A DNA stretch of 64,000 nt, from assembly GCF_012034205.1 (NCBI RefSeq), contig NZ_JAATEM010000031.1, positions 1-64,000 of the forward strand, written 5' to 3'. Numbering within the stretch: the stretch's first letter is position 1; the number at the start of each line of letters is the position of its first letter. Below, in pieces: positions 9,299 to 17,569 of the stretch. The position numbers were made by a program, and so were the translations under genes. The notes below the pieces were generated by a model that ran no database searches, was not told the DNA's origin, and saw nothing but the letters and a program-made list of their open reading frames with translations. This DNA comes from Streptomyces composti (lineage in GTDB: Bacteria > Actinomycetota > Actinomycetes > Streptomycetales > Streptomycetaceae).

Positions 9299-10833
9299 GG
9301 CCGCACCCGGGGATGGGCGGCGAGCACCGTCTCCACCGTGTCCGCCTCCTCCGGGCGCTTGTCCTCGCGGTAGCGCACCACGCGCGCGAAGCGCAGGGTG
9401 ACACCGGCCGGGTAGCGTGTGGAGCGCTGCAGGCCGTCGTAGGCGATCTCCACGACGAGTTCGGGACGCACCCTGACCACGTACCCGTCCTCCTCGACGG
9501 CCAGCTCGCGCAGCCGTTCGGTCTGCCAGGCCAGCATCTTGTCGGTCATGCCCTTGAAGGTCTTGCCGAGCATCGCGTAGCCGCCGTCGGCGGTGCGGGC
9601 GCCCAGGTGCAGATTGGACAGCTTCCCGGTGCGGCGGCCGTGGCCCCACTCGGCGGCCAGCACCACCAGGTCCAGCGTGTGCACGGGTTTGACCTTCAGC
9701 CAGGAGGCGCCGCGCCGGCCCGCGCTGTAGGGGGCGTCGAGGCTCTTGACCACCACGCCCTCGTGGCCGCGTTCCAGGGTCTCGGCGAGGAAGCTCTCCG
9801 CGGTCGCCACGTCGTCCGGTCCCGACACCACCGTGCGCCGCACCCGCATCGGTTCCGGAACCAGCCGGGCCAGCTCGGCGTGCCGCTCGGTGAACGGAAG
9901 GTCCAGCAGGTCGCGGCCGTCGACGCTCAGCGCGTCGAAGAAGACGGGGGAGACGGGCACCTCGCGGGCGACGGTGGCGACATCCACGCGCGAGCCGACC
10001 CGTCCCGCGGTCTCCTGGAACGAGCGGGGCCGGCCACCGGCGTCGAAGGAGATCACCTCGCCGTCCAGGATGAACCGCTCGCCCGGCAACTCCCGTGCCG
10101 CCCGGGTCACTTCCGGCAGACGGTCGGTGATGTCGTCCAGGGTCCGGGTGTGCACCCGCACGGTGTCGCCGTCGCGGTGCACCTGCACCCGGATGCCGTC
10201 CAGCTTCTCCTCCACCGCGCAGGTGCCCAGCTTCTCCACCGCCTCGGCCACCGAGGAGGCGCTGTGCGCCAGCATCGGCAGCACCGGCCGGCCGACGGTG
10301 AGCCGGAACCGCTCCAGCGCCCCCGGCCCCTCCGACAGCAGCGCCTCCGCCACCTCCTGCAGCGAACCCGCCAGCATCACCGCCCGCCGCACGGCGTCCG
10401 ACGGCGCCCGAGTGGCCCGGGCCAGCCCCTCCACGGCGACCGCGTCCAGCGCACCCTGCCGCACCTCGCCGGTGATCAGCCCGAACAGGAAGCGCTGCTC
10501 CTCCTCGGTCGCCGCCCCGAGCAACTCCCCGACCAGCCGGGCCCGCTCGGCCTGCGACCCCGGCCCCGACACCTTCCCCAGGGCGCCGAGCAGCGCGTCG
10601 ACCTCACGCACGGTCAGCGTCGGCTCGGCGGCGGGAGGCACCGGTCGGCTCAGTACCTTCCACCCCACCCCGAGCCTTCCCTGGGGCAGCCTGCCGGCGA
10701 GATACGGGATGACGATGCGCGCGTCCTCCGGCTCCGCCTCCCGGAACAGCTCGGCGAGCAGAGCGATCTTCCGGGACCGCGCCGAGGTGGCAGCGACCTC
10801 CTGGGACACACGGGCCAGCCGGGACAGCAGCAT
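9295..10833 (-). CDS. lig: ATP-dependent DNA ligase
   Basis: Seals nicks in DNA using ATP; 512 residues. The N-terminal DNA-binding domain (about 1-200) is followed by the nucleotidyltransferase domain with the adenylation motif EEKLDGIRVQ (Lys about residue 210), DGEVISF, FFDALSVDG, EGVVVKSLDAPY and WLKVKP, then an OB-fold domain. This order matches the archaeal/eukaryal-type single-polypeptide ligase, not the LigD/Ku end-joining ligase; no Ku gene is nearby. The ATG at 10833 was chosen because MLLSRLARVSQEVAAT is the usual beginning; no good ribosome binding site precedes it. The stop overlaps the start of the NUDIX gene by 4 bp. Confidence 0.93.
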   Translation of the reverse strand: MLLSRLARVSQEVAATSARSRKIALLAELFREAEPEDARIVIPYLAGRLPQGRLGVGWKVLSRPVPPAAEPTLTVREVDALLGALGKVSGPGSQAERARLVGELLGAATEEEQRFLFGLITGEVRQGALDAVAVEGLARATRAPSDAVRRAVMLAGSLQEVAEALLSEGPGALERFRLTVGRPVLPMLAHSASSVAEAVEKLGTCAVEEKLDGIRVQVHRDGDTVRVHTRTLDDITDRLPEVTRAARELPGERFILDGEVISFDAGGRPRSFQETAGRVGSRVDVATVAREVPVSPVFFDALSVDGRDLLDLPFTERHAELARLVPEPMRVRRTVVSGPDDVATAESFLAETLERGHEGVVVKSLDAPYSAGRRGASWLKVKPVHTLDLVVLAAEWGHGRRTGKLSNLHLGARTADGGYAMLGKTFKGMTDKMLAWQTERLRELAVEEDGYVVRVRPELVVEIAYDGLQRSTRYPAGVTLRFARVVRYREDKRPEEADTVETVLAAHPRVRP

Positions 10834-10852
10834 GCAGCCATGGTGCACCGGA

Positions 10853-10869
10853 GGTGTGGGCTCCACACC
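10853..10869. promoter_or_regulatory. Inverted repeat upstream of lig
   Basis: GGTGTGG-GCT-CCACACC, perfect 7-bp arms, 20 bp before the lig start and 61 bp after the flavoprotein stop. It could be an operator for lig or a short terminator for the upstream gene. Confidence 0.4.
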
Positions 10870-10929
10870 CGGGCGGTGCCCCGGGATCCGGCCGGCTGTC
10901 CGGCCCTGGTCCGCTCCCCGGCGGCCGGG

Positions 10930-11886
10930 TCATCCGGCCGCGGCGTCCAGTTCGCTCATCAGCAGGTCGCCCACGACGGCCGCCGCGGCCCGGTACCCGC
11001 CGCTCGCCGCGTGGATCACCTGCTCGGCGAAGCCGATCGCGTTGCCCGCCGCCCAGACGCCCGGCACCGAGGTCAGGCCCGTGGCGTCGACCACCGGGTA
11101 CGCGCCGAACGGGGTCTCGTCCAGCTGCGCGCCCAGCTGCTCCAGCAGGCCCGTCCGCGGGACGGGGCGCGGGGCGACGTAGAGGACGGACCGGGCGTGG
11201 AAGGAGCCGTCGGCGAGGCGCACGCCGGTGAGCCGGTCGTCGTCGACGACGAGCTCGGTGATCTCGCCGGGCACCACCCTCACTCCGGCGGCGGACAGCC
11301 TGCGCCGGTCCTGGTCGGTCAGGTCCTCCTCGGCGACCGCGTGCAGGAAGAACGTCACGTCCTTCGACCACTGGGACACCATGAGGGCCTGGTGCACGCC
11401 GGCCGGGGTGGACGCCAGCACGCCGAACGGCTCGTCCCGGACCTCCCAGCCGTGGCAGAACGGGCAGTGCAGCACGTCCCGGCCGAACCGCTCGGCGACA
11501 CCGGGGACGCCGGGCAGCTCGTCCCGCAGCCCCGTGGCGACGATCAGGCGCCGGGCGCGCACCTCGCGCCCGTCCTCCAGGGAGACGGCGAAGTCCTCGC
11601 CCCGCGCCACGTCCGTCACCCGGCCCCGCACCAGCTCGACCCCGTAGCGTGCGATCTCCTCCCGGCCCACCGCGAGGAACCCGGCCGGGGACATGCCGTC
11701 CCGCGACAGATAGCCCTGCATGTGCGCCGAGGGCGCGTTGCGCGGCTCCCCGGCGTCCACCACCAGCGTCCGGCGCCGGGCCCGGCCCAGCACCAGTGCG
11801 GCGGACAGCCCGGCCGCGCCGCCTCCGACGACGACCACGTCGTACCGCCCGGCGGGGTGCCCTGTCGATGTCCTGCTGTCGGTCAT
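10930..11886 (-). CDS. Thioredoxin-reductase-like FAD/NAD(P) oxidoreductase
   Basis: Two-dinucleotide-binding-domain flavoprotein of 318 residues. The FAD motif is VVVGGGAAGLSAAL near the N terminus, and VPGVWAAGNAIGF near the C terminus is the second FAD-contacting segment. A CPFCHGWE motif (about residues 138-145) matches the redox CxxC of thioredoxin reductases. The region where the second GxGxxG is expected (FGVLASTPAGVHQA) is degenerate, so NADPH binding may be altered, as in low-molecular-weight flavoprotein variants. The ATG at 11886 was chosen because homologues begin just before YDVVVVGGG. It is divergent from an XRE-cupin regulator that probably controls it. Not followed by a thioredoxin gene, so the disulfide partner is unknown. 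Confidence 0.88.
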   Translation of the reverse strand: MTDSRTSTGHPAGRYDVVVVGGGAAGLSAALVLGRARRRTLVVDAGEPRNAPSAHMQGYLSRDGMSPAGFLAVGREEIARYGVELVRGRVTDVARGEDFAVSLEDGREVRARRLIVATGLRDELPGVPGVAERFGRDVLHCPFCHGWEVRDEPFGVLASTPAGVHQALMVSQWSKDVTFFLHAVAEEDLTDQDRRRLSAAGVRVVPGEITELVVDDDRLTGVRLADGSFHARSVLYVAPRPVPRTGLLEQLGAQLDETPFGAYPVVDATGLTSVPGVWAAGNAIGFAEQVIHAASGGYRAAAAVVGDLLMSELDAAAG

Positions 11887-11929
11887 GTCGACCACCTCCA
11901 CGCCCGACGGTCGCCCGGCACCTGCCGCG

Positions 11930-11966
11930 TTGACAAACATCTTTGCCGGAACTGCAATGTCCGGCA
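11930..11966 (+). promoter_or_regulatory. Promoter and operator of the XRE-cupin regulator
   Basis: TTGACA (11930-11935), 17-bp spacing, then TGCAAT (11953-11958), placing the transcript start at or next to the ATG at 11966. Inverted repeat TGCCGGA (11944-11950) / TCCGGCA (11960-11966) flanks the -10 element and is a candidate autoregulatory operator. Confidence 0.6.
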
Positions 11967-12550
11967 TGACGACGACGGACGAGACGGACGACGTTCTCGC
12001 CAACGTGGGCCCCCGGCTGCGCCGGATCCGCAAGGAGCGGGAGGTGACGCTGGCCGCGCTGTCCGAGGCGACCGGGATCTCCGTGAGCACCCTGTCGCGG
12101 CTGGAGTCCGGGCGGCGCAGGCCCAGCCTGGAGCTGCTGCTGCCGATCGCGCGGGCGCACCAGGTGGCGCTGGACGAGCTGGTCGGCGCGCCCCCGGTGG
12201 GGGATCCGAGGGTGCGGGCAAAGCCGCTGGTGCGGCACGGTCGCACCTACTGGCCGCTCACCCGGCAGCCCGGGGGACTCCAGGCGTTCAAGGTGCTGGT
12301 GCCGCAGAGCACCGAGGAGCCCGAGCCGCGCACCCATGAGGGCTACGAGTGGCTGTATGTGCTCTCCGGGCGGCTGCGGGTGGTGCTCGGTGGGCACGAC
12401 GTGGTGATGACGGCGGGCGAGGCGGCGGAGTTCGACACGCGTGTGCCGCACTGGTTCGGGTCGACGGGGGAGGGGCCGGTGGAGTTCCTCAGCCTGTTCG
12501 GGCCGCAGGGCGAGCGGATGCATGTGCGGGCGCGGCCGAAGCCGGCCTGA
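11966..12550 (+). CDS. XRE-family regulator with C-terminal cupin domain
   Basis: Transcription factor of 194 residues: helix-turn-helix (about 15-70, with LAALSEATGISVSTLSRLESG) and a cupin sensor barrel (about 105-185, with HEGYEWLYVLSGRLRVVLG and a later PHWFGSTGEGPVEFL). Such proteins sense small molecules through the barrel. It is divergent from the thioredoxin-reductase-like gene, which is the likely target. The ATG at 11966 fits a leaderless transcript from the TTGACA/TGCAAT promoter; an in-frame ATG at 11957 overlaps the -10 element and is unlikely. The stop codon is directly followed by a repeat block. Confidence 0.9.
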   Translation: MTTTDETDDVLANVGPRLRRIRKEREVTLAALSEATGISVSTLSRLESGRRRPSLELLLPIARAHQVALDELVGAPPVGDPRVRAKPLVRHGRTYWPLTRQPGGLQAFKVLVPQSTEEPEPRTHEGYEWLYVLSGRLRVVLGGHDVVMTAGEAAEFDTRVPHWFGSTGEGPVEFLSLFGPQGERMHVRARPKPA

Positions 12551-12634
12551 CCGCCGGGCCGGCATCCGCCTGACCGCAGGGCCGGGATCGGCGTGACCCC
12601 TCCGCACGGCCGCAGGGCCGGGATCGGCGTGACC
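12551..12634. repeat. Three 25-bp direct repeats
   Basis: Copies at 12574-12598 and 12610-12634 are identical over 25 bp, beginning CCGCAGGGCCGGGATCGGCG; a third at 12551-12575 matches at about 21 of 25 positions. They begin at the first base after the XRE-cupin stop codon, in a 276-bp spacer before the quinone oxidoreductase gene. Confidence 0.85.
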
Positions 12635-12826
12635 ACGCGGCCGGGACCGGACCGGTCCCGGTGGCCGGGGGCGGCCCGGCCCGGCGGCGGGGGTGACCCG
12701 ATCCGCCCGCCTGTGAAGCCCCGGCCGGTCGCCGAAGATGCCGCGGACTGTTCCCTCACGGGCAAGCGACCGCTTAGTATGCCAACCGACCCGGTCCGAC
12801 GAAGCAGTCCCCCCGTGGAGGCCCGC

Positions 12827-13804
12827 ATGCAGGCATGGCAAGTGCACGAGAACGGTGAGCCGGGTGAGGTGATGCGCCTCGCGGACGTCGAGCAGCCGGT
12901 CCCCGGCGAGGGGCAGGTCCTGCTGAAGGTGCGCGCCGCCAGCATCAACTTCCCCGACGCGCTGATGTGCCGGGGCCTGTACCAGACCAAACCGCCCCTG
13001 CCGTTCACCCCGGGCGTGGAGATCTGCGGCGAGACCGAGGACGGCCGCCGCGTGATCGCCAATCCGGCACTGCCCCACGGCGGCTTCGCCGAGTACGCCG
13101 TCGCCGACGCCAGGGCGCTGCTGCCCGCCCCCGACGCGCTGGACGACGCCGAGGCGGCGGCCCTGCACATCGGCTACCAGACCAGCTGGTTCGGCCTGCA
13201 CCGCCGGGCCCGCCTCGAGGCGGGGGAGACGCTGCTCGTCCACGCCGCGGCCGGCGGCGTCGGCAGCGCGGCCGTGCAGCTCGGCAAGGCGGCCGGCGCC
13301 ACCGTCATCGGCGTCGTCGGCGGCGCCCGCAAGGCCGAGGTGGCCCGCGAGCTGGGCTGCGACGTGGTGATCGACCGGCGCGAGCAGGACGTGGTGGCCG
13401 CCGTGAAGGAGGCCACCGGGGGCCGCGGCGCCGACGTGATCTACGACCCGGTGGGCGGCCAGGCCTACGCCCAGTCCGCCAAGACCGTCGCCTTCGAGGG
13501 CCGGATCGTGGTCGTCGGCTTCGCCGGCGGCGAGATCCCCAGCCCCGCGCTCAACCACGCCCTGATCAAGAACTACTCGATCCTCGGCCTGCACTGGGGT
13601 CTGTACAACACCAAGAACCCGAAGCTGGTCCAGCACTGCCACGAGCAGCTCGTCGAACTGGCCGCACGTGGCGCCGTCAAGCCGCTGGTCAGCGAGCGCG
13701 TCCCGCTCGCGGCCGCCGCCGATGCCGTCCAGCGCGTCGCCGACGGCGCCACCACCGGGCGCGTCACCGTGCTGCCCTCGCCGGAGAACGGAGCCGCAGC
13801 ATGA
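12827..13804 (+). CDS. NADPH:quinone oxidoreductase (zinc-independent MDR family)
   Basis: Medium-chain dehydrogenase/reductase of 325 residues. The GroES-like N-terminal domain carries RAASINFPDALMCRGLYQ, and the Rossmann domain has LVHAAAGGVGSAAVQLGKAAGA (about 139-160). No structural or catalytic zinc cysteines are seen, as in quinone or enoyl-CoA-type reductases. GGAGG lies six bases before the ATG at 12827. It is the first gene of an operon with two acyl-CoA dehydrogenase subunits, overlapping the next by ATGA, which suggests that it reduces a CoA-linked or quinone-like intermediate of the same catabolic route rather than acting in general quinone metabolism. Confidence 0.88.
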   Translation: MQAWQVHENGEPGEVMRLADVEQPVPGEGQVLLKVRAASINFPDALMCRGLYQTKPPLPFTPGVEICGETEDGRRVIANPALPHGGFAEYAVADARALLPAPDALDDAEAAALHIGYQTSWFGLHRRARLEAGETLLVHAAAGGVGSAAVQLGKAAGATVIGVVGGARKAEVARELGCDVVIDRREQDVVAAVKEATGGRGADVIYDPVGGQAYAQSAKTVAFEGRIVVVGFAGGEIPSPALNHALIKNYSILGLHWGLYNTKNPKLVQHCHEQLVELAARGAVKPLVSERVPLAAAADAVQRVADGATTGRVTVLPSPENGAAA

Positions 13805-14982
13805 CCGACGCCTCCGAACTGCGCCGCCGCACCCGGGAGTTCCTGGCGGCGCACCCGCCCGCCGCCACCGGCCGCCTCGACTTCCTGCGGGCCCGCTTCG
13901 ACGCCGGACTCGCCTGGGTGCACTTCCCCGAGGGGCTCGGCGGCCTCGGCGCCCCCCGCGCGCTCCAGGCCGTCGTGGACGCCGAGCTGGAGGCCGCCGG
14001 AGCACCCGACAACGACCCCCGCCGCATCGGCATCGGCCTCGGCATGGCCGCGCCGACCATCCTCCAGTACGGCACCGAGGAGCAGAAGCGCCGCTTCCTG
14101 AAGCCGCTGTGGACCGGGGAGGAAGTCTGGTGCCAGCTGTTCAGCGAGCCCGGGGCCGGATCCGATCTGGCCGCCCTCGGCACCCGCGCGGTCCGCGAGG
14201 GCGACGACTGGGTGGTCAACGGGCAGAAGGTGTGGACGTCCAGCGCCCATGTCGCCCGGTGGGCCATCCTCATCGCCCGCACCGACCCGGACGTGCCCAA
14301 GCACAAGGGCATCACCTACTTCCTGTGCGACATGACCGACCCCGGCGTCGAGGTGCGCCCGCTGCGCCAGATCACCGGCGAGGCCGAGTTCAACGAGGTC
14401 TTCCTCACCGACGTCCGCATCCCCGACTCGCACCGCCTCGGCGAGGTCGGTGACGGCTGGCGCGTCGCCCAGACCACGCTGAACAACGAGCGCGTCGCCA
14501 TCGGCGGCATGCGGCTGCCCCGCGAGGGCGGCATGATCGGCCCCGTCTCCCGGACATGGCGGGAGCGGCCCGAACTGCGCACCCACGAGCTGCACCAGCG
14601 GTTGCTGAAGCTCTGGGTGGACGCCGAGGTCGCCCGCCTCACCGGCGAACGCCTGCGCCAGCAGCTGGTCGCCGGACAGCCCGGACCCGAGGGCGCCGGG
14701 ATGAAGCTCGGCTTCGCCCGCCTCAACCAGGAGATCAGCGGACTGGAGGTGGAACTGCTCGGCGCCGAGGGGCTGCTGTACGACGACTGGACCATGCGCC
14801 GCCCCGAGAAGGTCGACTTCACCGGCCGCGAGGCGGGATACCGCTACCTGCGCGCCAAGGGCAACAGCATCGAGGGCGGGACCAGCGAGGTCCTGCTGAA
14901 CATCGTCGCCGAGCGCGTCCTCGGCCTGCCGGCCGAGCCGCGCACCGACAAGGACGTCGCCTGGAAGGACCTCGCCCGATGA
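13801..14982 (+). CDS. Acyl-CoA dehydrogenase, subunit 1 of a likely heteromer
   Basis: FAD-type acyl-CoA dehydrogenase of 393 residues. The beta-domain has WCQLFSEPGAGSDLA and WVVNGQKVWTSSA. The C-domain ends with GNSIEGGTSEVLLNIVAERVLGLP; a Glu is present but within IEGGTSE rather than the common (Y/F)EGT. Overlaps at both ends are ATGA (with the oxidoreductase before and the second dehydrogenase after), indicating tight translational coupling. Paired FadE genes of this kind form alpha2-beta2 enzymes in steroid or bulky side-chain degradation (ChsE1-ChsE2 type in Mycobacterium); that this pair does so is an inference from arrangement and the different conservation of the two subunits. Confidence 0.9.
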   Translation: MTDASELRRRTREFLAAHPPAATGRLDFLRARFDAGLAWVHFPEGLGGLGAPRALQAVVDAELEAAGAPDNDPRRIGIGLGMAAPTILQYGTEEQKRRFLKPLWTGEEVWCQLFSEPGAGSDLAALGTRAVREGDDWVVNGQKVWTSSAHVARWAILIARTDPDVPKHKGITYFLCDMTDPGVEVRPLRQITGEAEFNEVFLTDVRIPDSHRLGEVGDGWRVAQTTLNNERVAIGGMRLPREGGMIGPVSRTWRERPELRTHELHQRLLKLWVDAEVARLTGERLRQQLVAGQPGPEGAGMKLGFARLNQEISGLEVELLGAEGLLYDDWTMRRPEKVDFTGREAGYRYLRAKGNSIEGGTSEVLLNIVAERVLGLPAEPRTDKDVAWKDLAR

Positions 14983-16073
14983 GCACACAGCCGGACCTTC
15001 TGTACTCGGAGGAGGAAGAGGCGCTGCGCGGCGCCGTCCGTGACCTGCTCACGGACCACTGCGACGCGGCGGGCGTGCTCGCCCGCGCCGAGACCGACAC
15101 CCCGCACGACCTGTCGCTGTGGAAGGAGCTCGCCGACGGCATGGGCCTCGCCGGGCTGCTCGTCCCCGAGGACCGGGGCGGCCAGGGCGCCACCCACCGG
15201 GAGGCCGCCGTCGTCCTGGAGGAGCTCGGCCGTGCCGTCGCTCCGGTGCCGTACCTCACCAGCGCGGTCGTGGCCACCGAGGCCCTGCTCGCCTGCGACG
15301 GGGACACCGTGGGGCAGGAGCTCCTCGGCGATCTGGCCTCCGCCCGCAAGACCGGAGCGCTCGCCGTCGGTCTGCACACCGCCGCCGGGGGTGCCTTCAC
15401 CTCCGTCCGGGCGGAGAACGGGACGCTGAGCGGCACGGTGACCGGTGTCGCGGACGCCGCGGTCGCCGACGTGCTGCTGGTCCCGGCGGACGACGGCGGG
15501 CTGTACGCGGTGGACGCCGACGCGGCCGCCATCACCCCGCAGACCTCCCTCGACCTCACCCGCCCCCTCGCCGAGGTGCGGCTCGACGCCGCCCCCGGCC
15601 GCCGGATCGGTGACGCAGGGCCCGCCGTCCGGCGCGCCCTGCGGGCCGGTGCCGGACTGCTGGCCTCCGAGCAACTGGGGCTCGCCGACTGGACGCTGAC
15701 CGAGACCGTCCGCTACCTGAAGGACCGCAAGCAGTTCAACCGCCCGGTCGGCGGCTTCCAGGCGCTCAAGCACCGGCTCGCCCGGCTGTGGCTGGAGGTC
15801 GTCAACCTCCGCGCCGCCGCACGGGCCGCCGCCGACGCCCTGGCGACCGGCGCGGACACCGATGTCTCGGTCGCCGTGGCCCAGGCCTACGCGGCGCCGG
15901 CGGCCGTCCACGCTGCCGAGGAGGCCCTGCAACTGCACGGCGGCATCGGTATGACCTGGGAACACCCGGTCCACCTCTACCTCAAGCGCGCCAAGGCCGA
16001 CTCGATCGCCTACGGCACGGCGGGCGCCCACCGCGCGGCGCTGGCCGAACTCGTCGACCTGCGGGCGCCCTGA
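14979..16073 (+). CDS. Acyl-CoA dehydrogenase, subunit 2 of a likely heteromer
   Basis: Second dehydrogenase-family protein of 364 residues. It keeps the N-terminal helical domain (LYSEEEEALRGAVRDLL), the KDRKQFNRPVGGFQALKH segment typical of the family C-domain, and LHGGIGMTWEHPVHLYLKRA. The region that normally carries EGT-x-E-I/L reads SIAYGTAGAHRAAL (about 342-355), so the usual catalytic Glu/FAD contact motif is absent, and the middle domain is poorly conserved. It probably supplies substrate-binding or FAD-binding surfaces to the neighbour subunit. Starts in an ATGA overlap with it. A strong stem-loop 64 bp downstream ends the operon. Confidence 0.88.
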   Translation: MSTQPDLLYSEEEEALRGAVRDLLTDHCDAAGVLARAETDTPHDLSLWKELADGMGLAGLLVPEDRGGQGATHREAAVVLEELGRAVAPVPYLTSAVVATEALLACDGDTVGQELLGDLASARKTGALAVGLHTAAGGAFTSVRAENGTLSGTVTGVADAAVADVLLVPADDGGLYAVDADAAAITPQTSLDLTRPLAEVRLDAAPGRRIGDAGPAVRRALRAGAGLLASEQLGLADWTLTETVRYLKDRKQFNRPVGGFQALKHRLARLWLEVVNLRAAARAAADALATGADTDVSVAVAQAYAAPAAVHAAEEALQLHGGIGMTWEHPVHLYLKRAKADSIAYGTAGAHRAALAELVDLRAP

Positions 16074-16136
16074 CCCGCCGGCGGATTCGGACCGAGCCTG
16101 TTCCGCCTGCACGGGCGGAGAGCCGAGCCCGTCCCC

Positions 16137-16175
16137 GTCCGGAGTCCGTCCCCTCTCGGGGGGCGGGCTCCGGAC
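16137..16175 (+). terminator. Stem-loop terminator of the oxidoreductase-dehydrogenase operon
   Basis: Near-perfect inverted repeat of about 17 bp (left arm starts GTCCGGAG at 16137, right arm ends CTCCGGAC at 16175) around a TCTC loop, followed by a T-containing stretch. Confidence 0.75.
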
Positions 16176-16348
16176 GTTCCCGTTCGTTCCCGTTGCGGCG
16201 CCTCCGTCCTCCCGTCGTGCGGTCCCTGTGCCGGTGAGGTGAACACCCGGCGGCGGATCGGCCAACTCCGCGTACGGCTCTGCTGTTCGGCGCCCTGCGC
16301 CCCGCATACTCCCCTGAGGTCCCGCAGGCCCTTCCAGGGAGGCAGAGC

Positions 16349-17212
16349 ATGGCCCTCACCACCCGCCGCAGAGCCCTCACCACCCTCGGCGCCGCCCTCG
16401 CCGGTTCCTTCGCACTGCCCGCCACCCAGGCGCTCGCCGGTGAACGGCACCACCGGGCACGCCCGTTGTGGCGCGCCCACGCCCACAACGACTACGAGCA
16501 TCCCCGGCCCCTGTTCGACGCCCTCGACCACCGCTTCGGCAGTGTCGAGGCCGACATCTTCCTGGGCGGCGGCCAACTCCTCGTCGCCCACGACCCCGTG
16601 GACCTCGACCCGTCCCGCACCCTGGAGTCCCTGTACCTCGAGCCCCTGGCCGCCCGGGTGCGCGCCAACCGCGGCGCGGTCTACCGAGGGCACCGCACGC
16701 CGCTCCAGCTGCTCATCGACATCAAGACCGAGGGCTCGTCCACCTACCTCGAACTGGACCGCCGACTGCGCCGCTACCGGCACCTGTTCACCACGTACGC
16801 GCACGGCCGGGTGCTGCCCGGGCCGGTCACCGCCGTCGTCTCGGGCGACCGTGCCGCCCGGCTGCCGATGGAGGCGCAGCGGGTGCGCCGCGCCTTCTAC
16901 GACGGCCGGCTGGCCGACCTCGGCGGCCCGGCGCCGGCCTCCCTCGTACCGTTGATCAGCGACAACTGGTCACTGCACTTCACCTGGCTCGGGTCCGGCG
17001 CCTTCCCGGAGGCCGAGCGGGCGAAGCTGCGGCAGATCGTGCGCACCGCCCACGTCCGCGGCCAGAAGGTGCGCTTCTGGGCCACCCCGGACCTGCCGGG
17101 CCCCGAGCGCGAGGCGGTGTGGCGCGAACTGGCCGACGCGGGCGTCGACTTCCTCAACACCGACGACCTGGCGGGCCTGGAATCGTTCCTGGACTCCCGC
17201 CGTCCGGCATAG
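16349..17212 (+). CDS. Exported phosphodiesterase-like protein (PI-PLC/GDPD fold)
   Basis: Protein of 287 residues with a signal peptide: TTRRRALTTLGAALAGSFALP and cleavage near ALA-GE, residues 30-31. The RRR followed by a moderately hydrophobic stretch allows Tat export. The mature part has TIM-barrel phosphodiesterase signatures in order: RAHAHNDYEHPRP (catalytic His), SVEADIFL (metal ligands), VAHDP, LLIDIKTEG and a C-terminal DFLNTDDLAGLESFL. These match the PI-PLC-like/glycerophosphodiester phosphodiesterase group; substrate is not predictable. GGGAGG precedes the ATG at 16349. Single gene, likely extracellular or surface associated. Confidence 0.82.
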   Translation: MALTTRRRALTTLGAALAGSFALPATQALAGERHHRARPLWRAHAHNDYEHPRPLFDALDHRFGSVEADIFLGGGQLLVAHDPVDLDPSRTLESLYLEPLAARVRANRGAVYRGHRTPLQLLIDIKTEGSSTYLELDRRLRRYRHLFTTYAHGRVLPGPVTAVVSGDRAARLPMEAQRVRRAFYDGRLADLGGPAPASLVPLISDNWSLHFTWLGSGAFPEAERAKLRQIVRTAHVRGQKVRFWATPDLPGPEREAVWRELADAGVDFLNTDDLAGLESFLDSRRPA

Positions 17213-17326
17213 CGTCGGCGCGGACACCACACGTTCGGAGGACACCTCAGCTGCCCGGACGAACCCTCCGCTACGCCACACTTGCGGCCGAACGCCGCGA
17301 AGCGGACGTGGCGGAGGAGGTAGACG

Positions 17327-17521
17327 ATGGCGATTTCCATCTCGGTGGTGCTGCTGCTCGGGATCCTGGCGGTGATCTTCCTGCGCAACGGCGGGCTGAA
17401 GTTCTCCCACGCCCTGGTGTGTCTGCTGCTCGGTTTCTACCTGGCCAGCACCAGCATCGCCCCCACCATCCACAGCGGCCTCACGGCGACGGCGGACATC
17501 GTCAGCAGCCTCCGGCCGTAG
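17327..17521 (+). CDS. Small membrane protein
   Basis: 64-residue protein with two hydrophobic helices (about 4-20, ISVVLLLGILAVIFLRNGG boundary, and 27-43, ALVCLLLGFYLASTSIAP), and a short polar C terminus. GGAGGAGG precedes the ATG at 17327, which supports real expression. The type is common in Streptomyces genomes without assigned function. It is convergent with the ROK regulator. Confidence 0.8.
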   Translation: MAISISVVLLLGILAVIFLRNGGLKFSHALVCLLLGFYLASTSIAPTIHSGLTATADIVSSLRP

Positions 17522-17569
17522 ACCCGCACCAGGGCGCGGGCGGGCCGTGCTGGGCCGGAGCGCCGGGCG

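Noticed and set aside
9313..12339. A frame of about 1000 codons antisense to lig and the flavoprotein gene
   Set aside because: No recognisable domain, and the opposite strand carries clear ligase and flavoprotein motifs.
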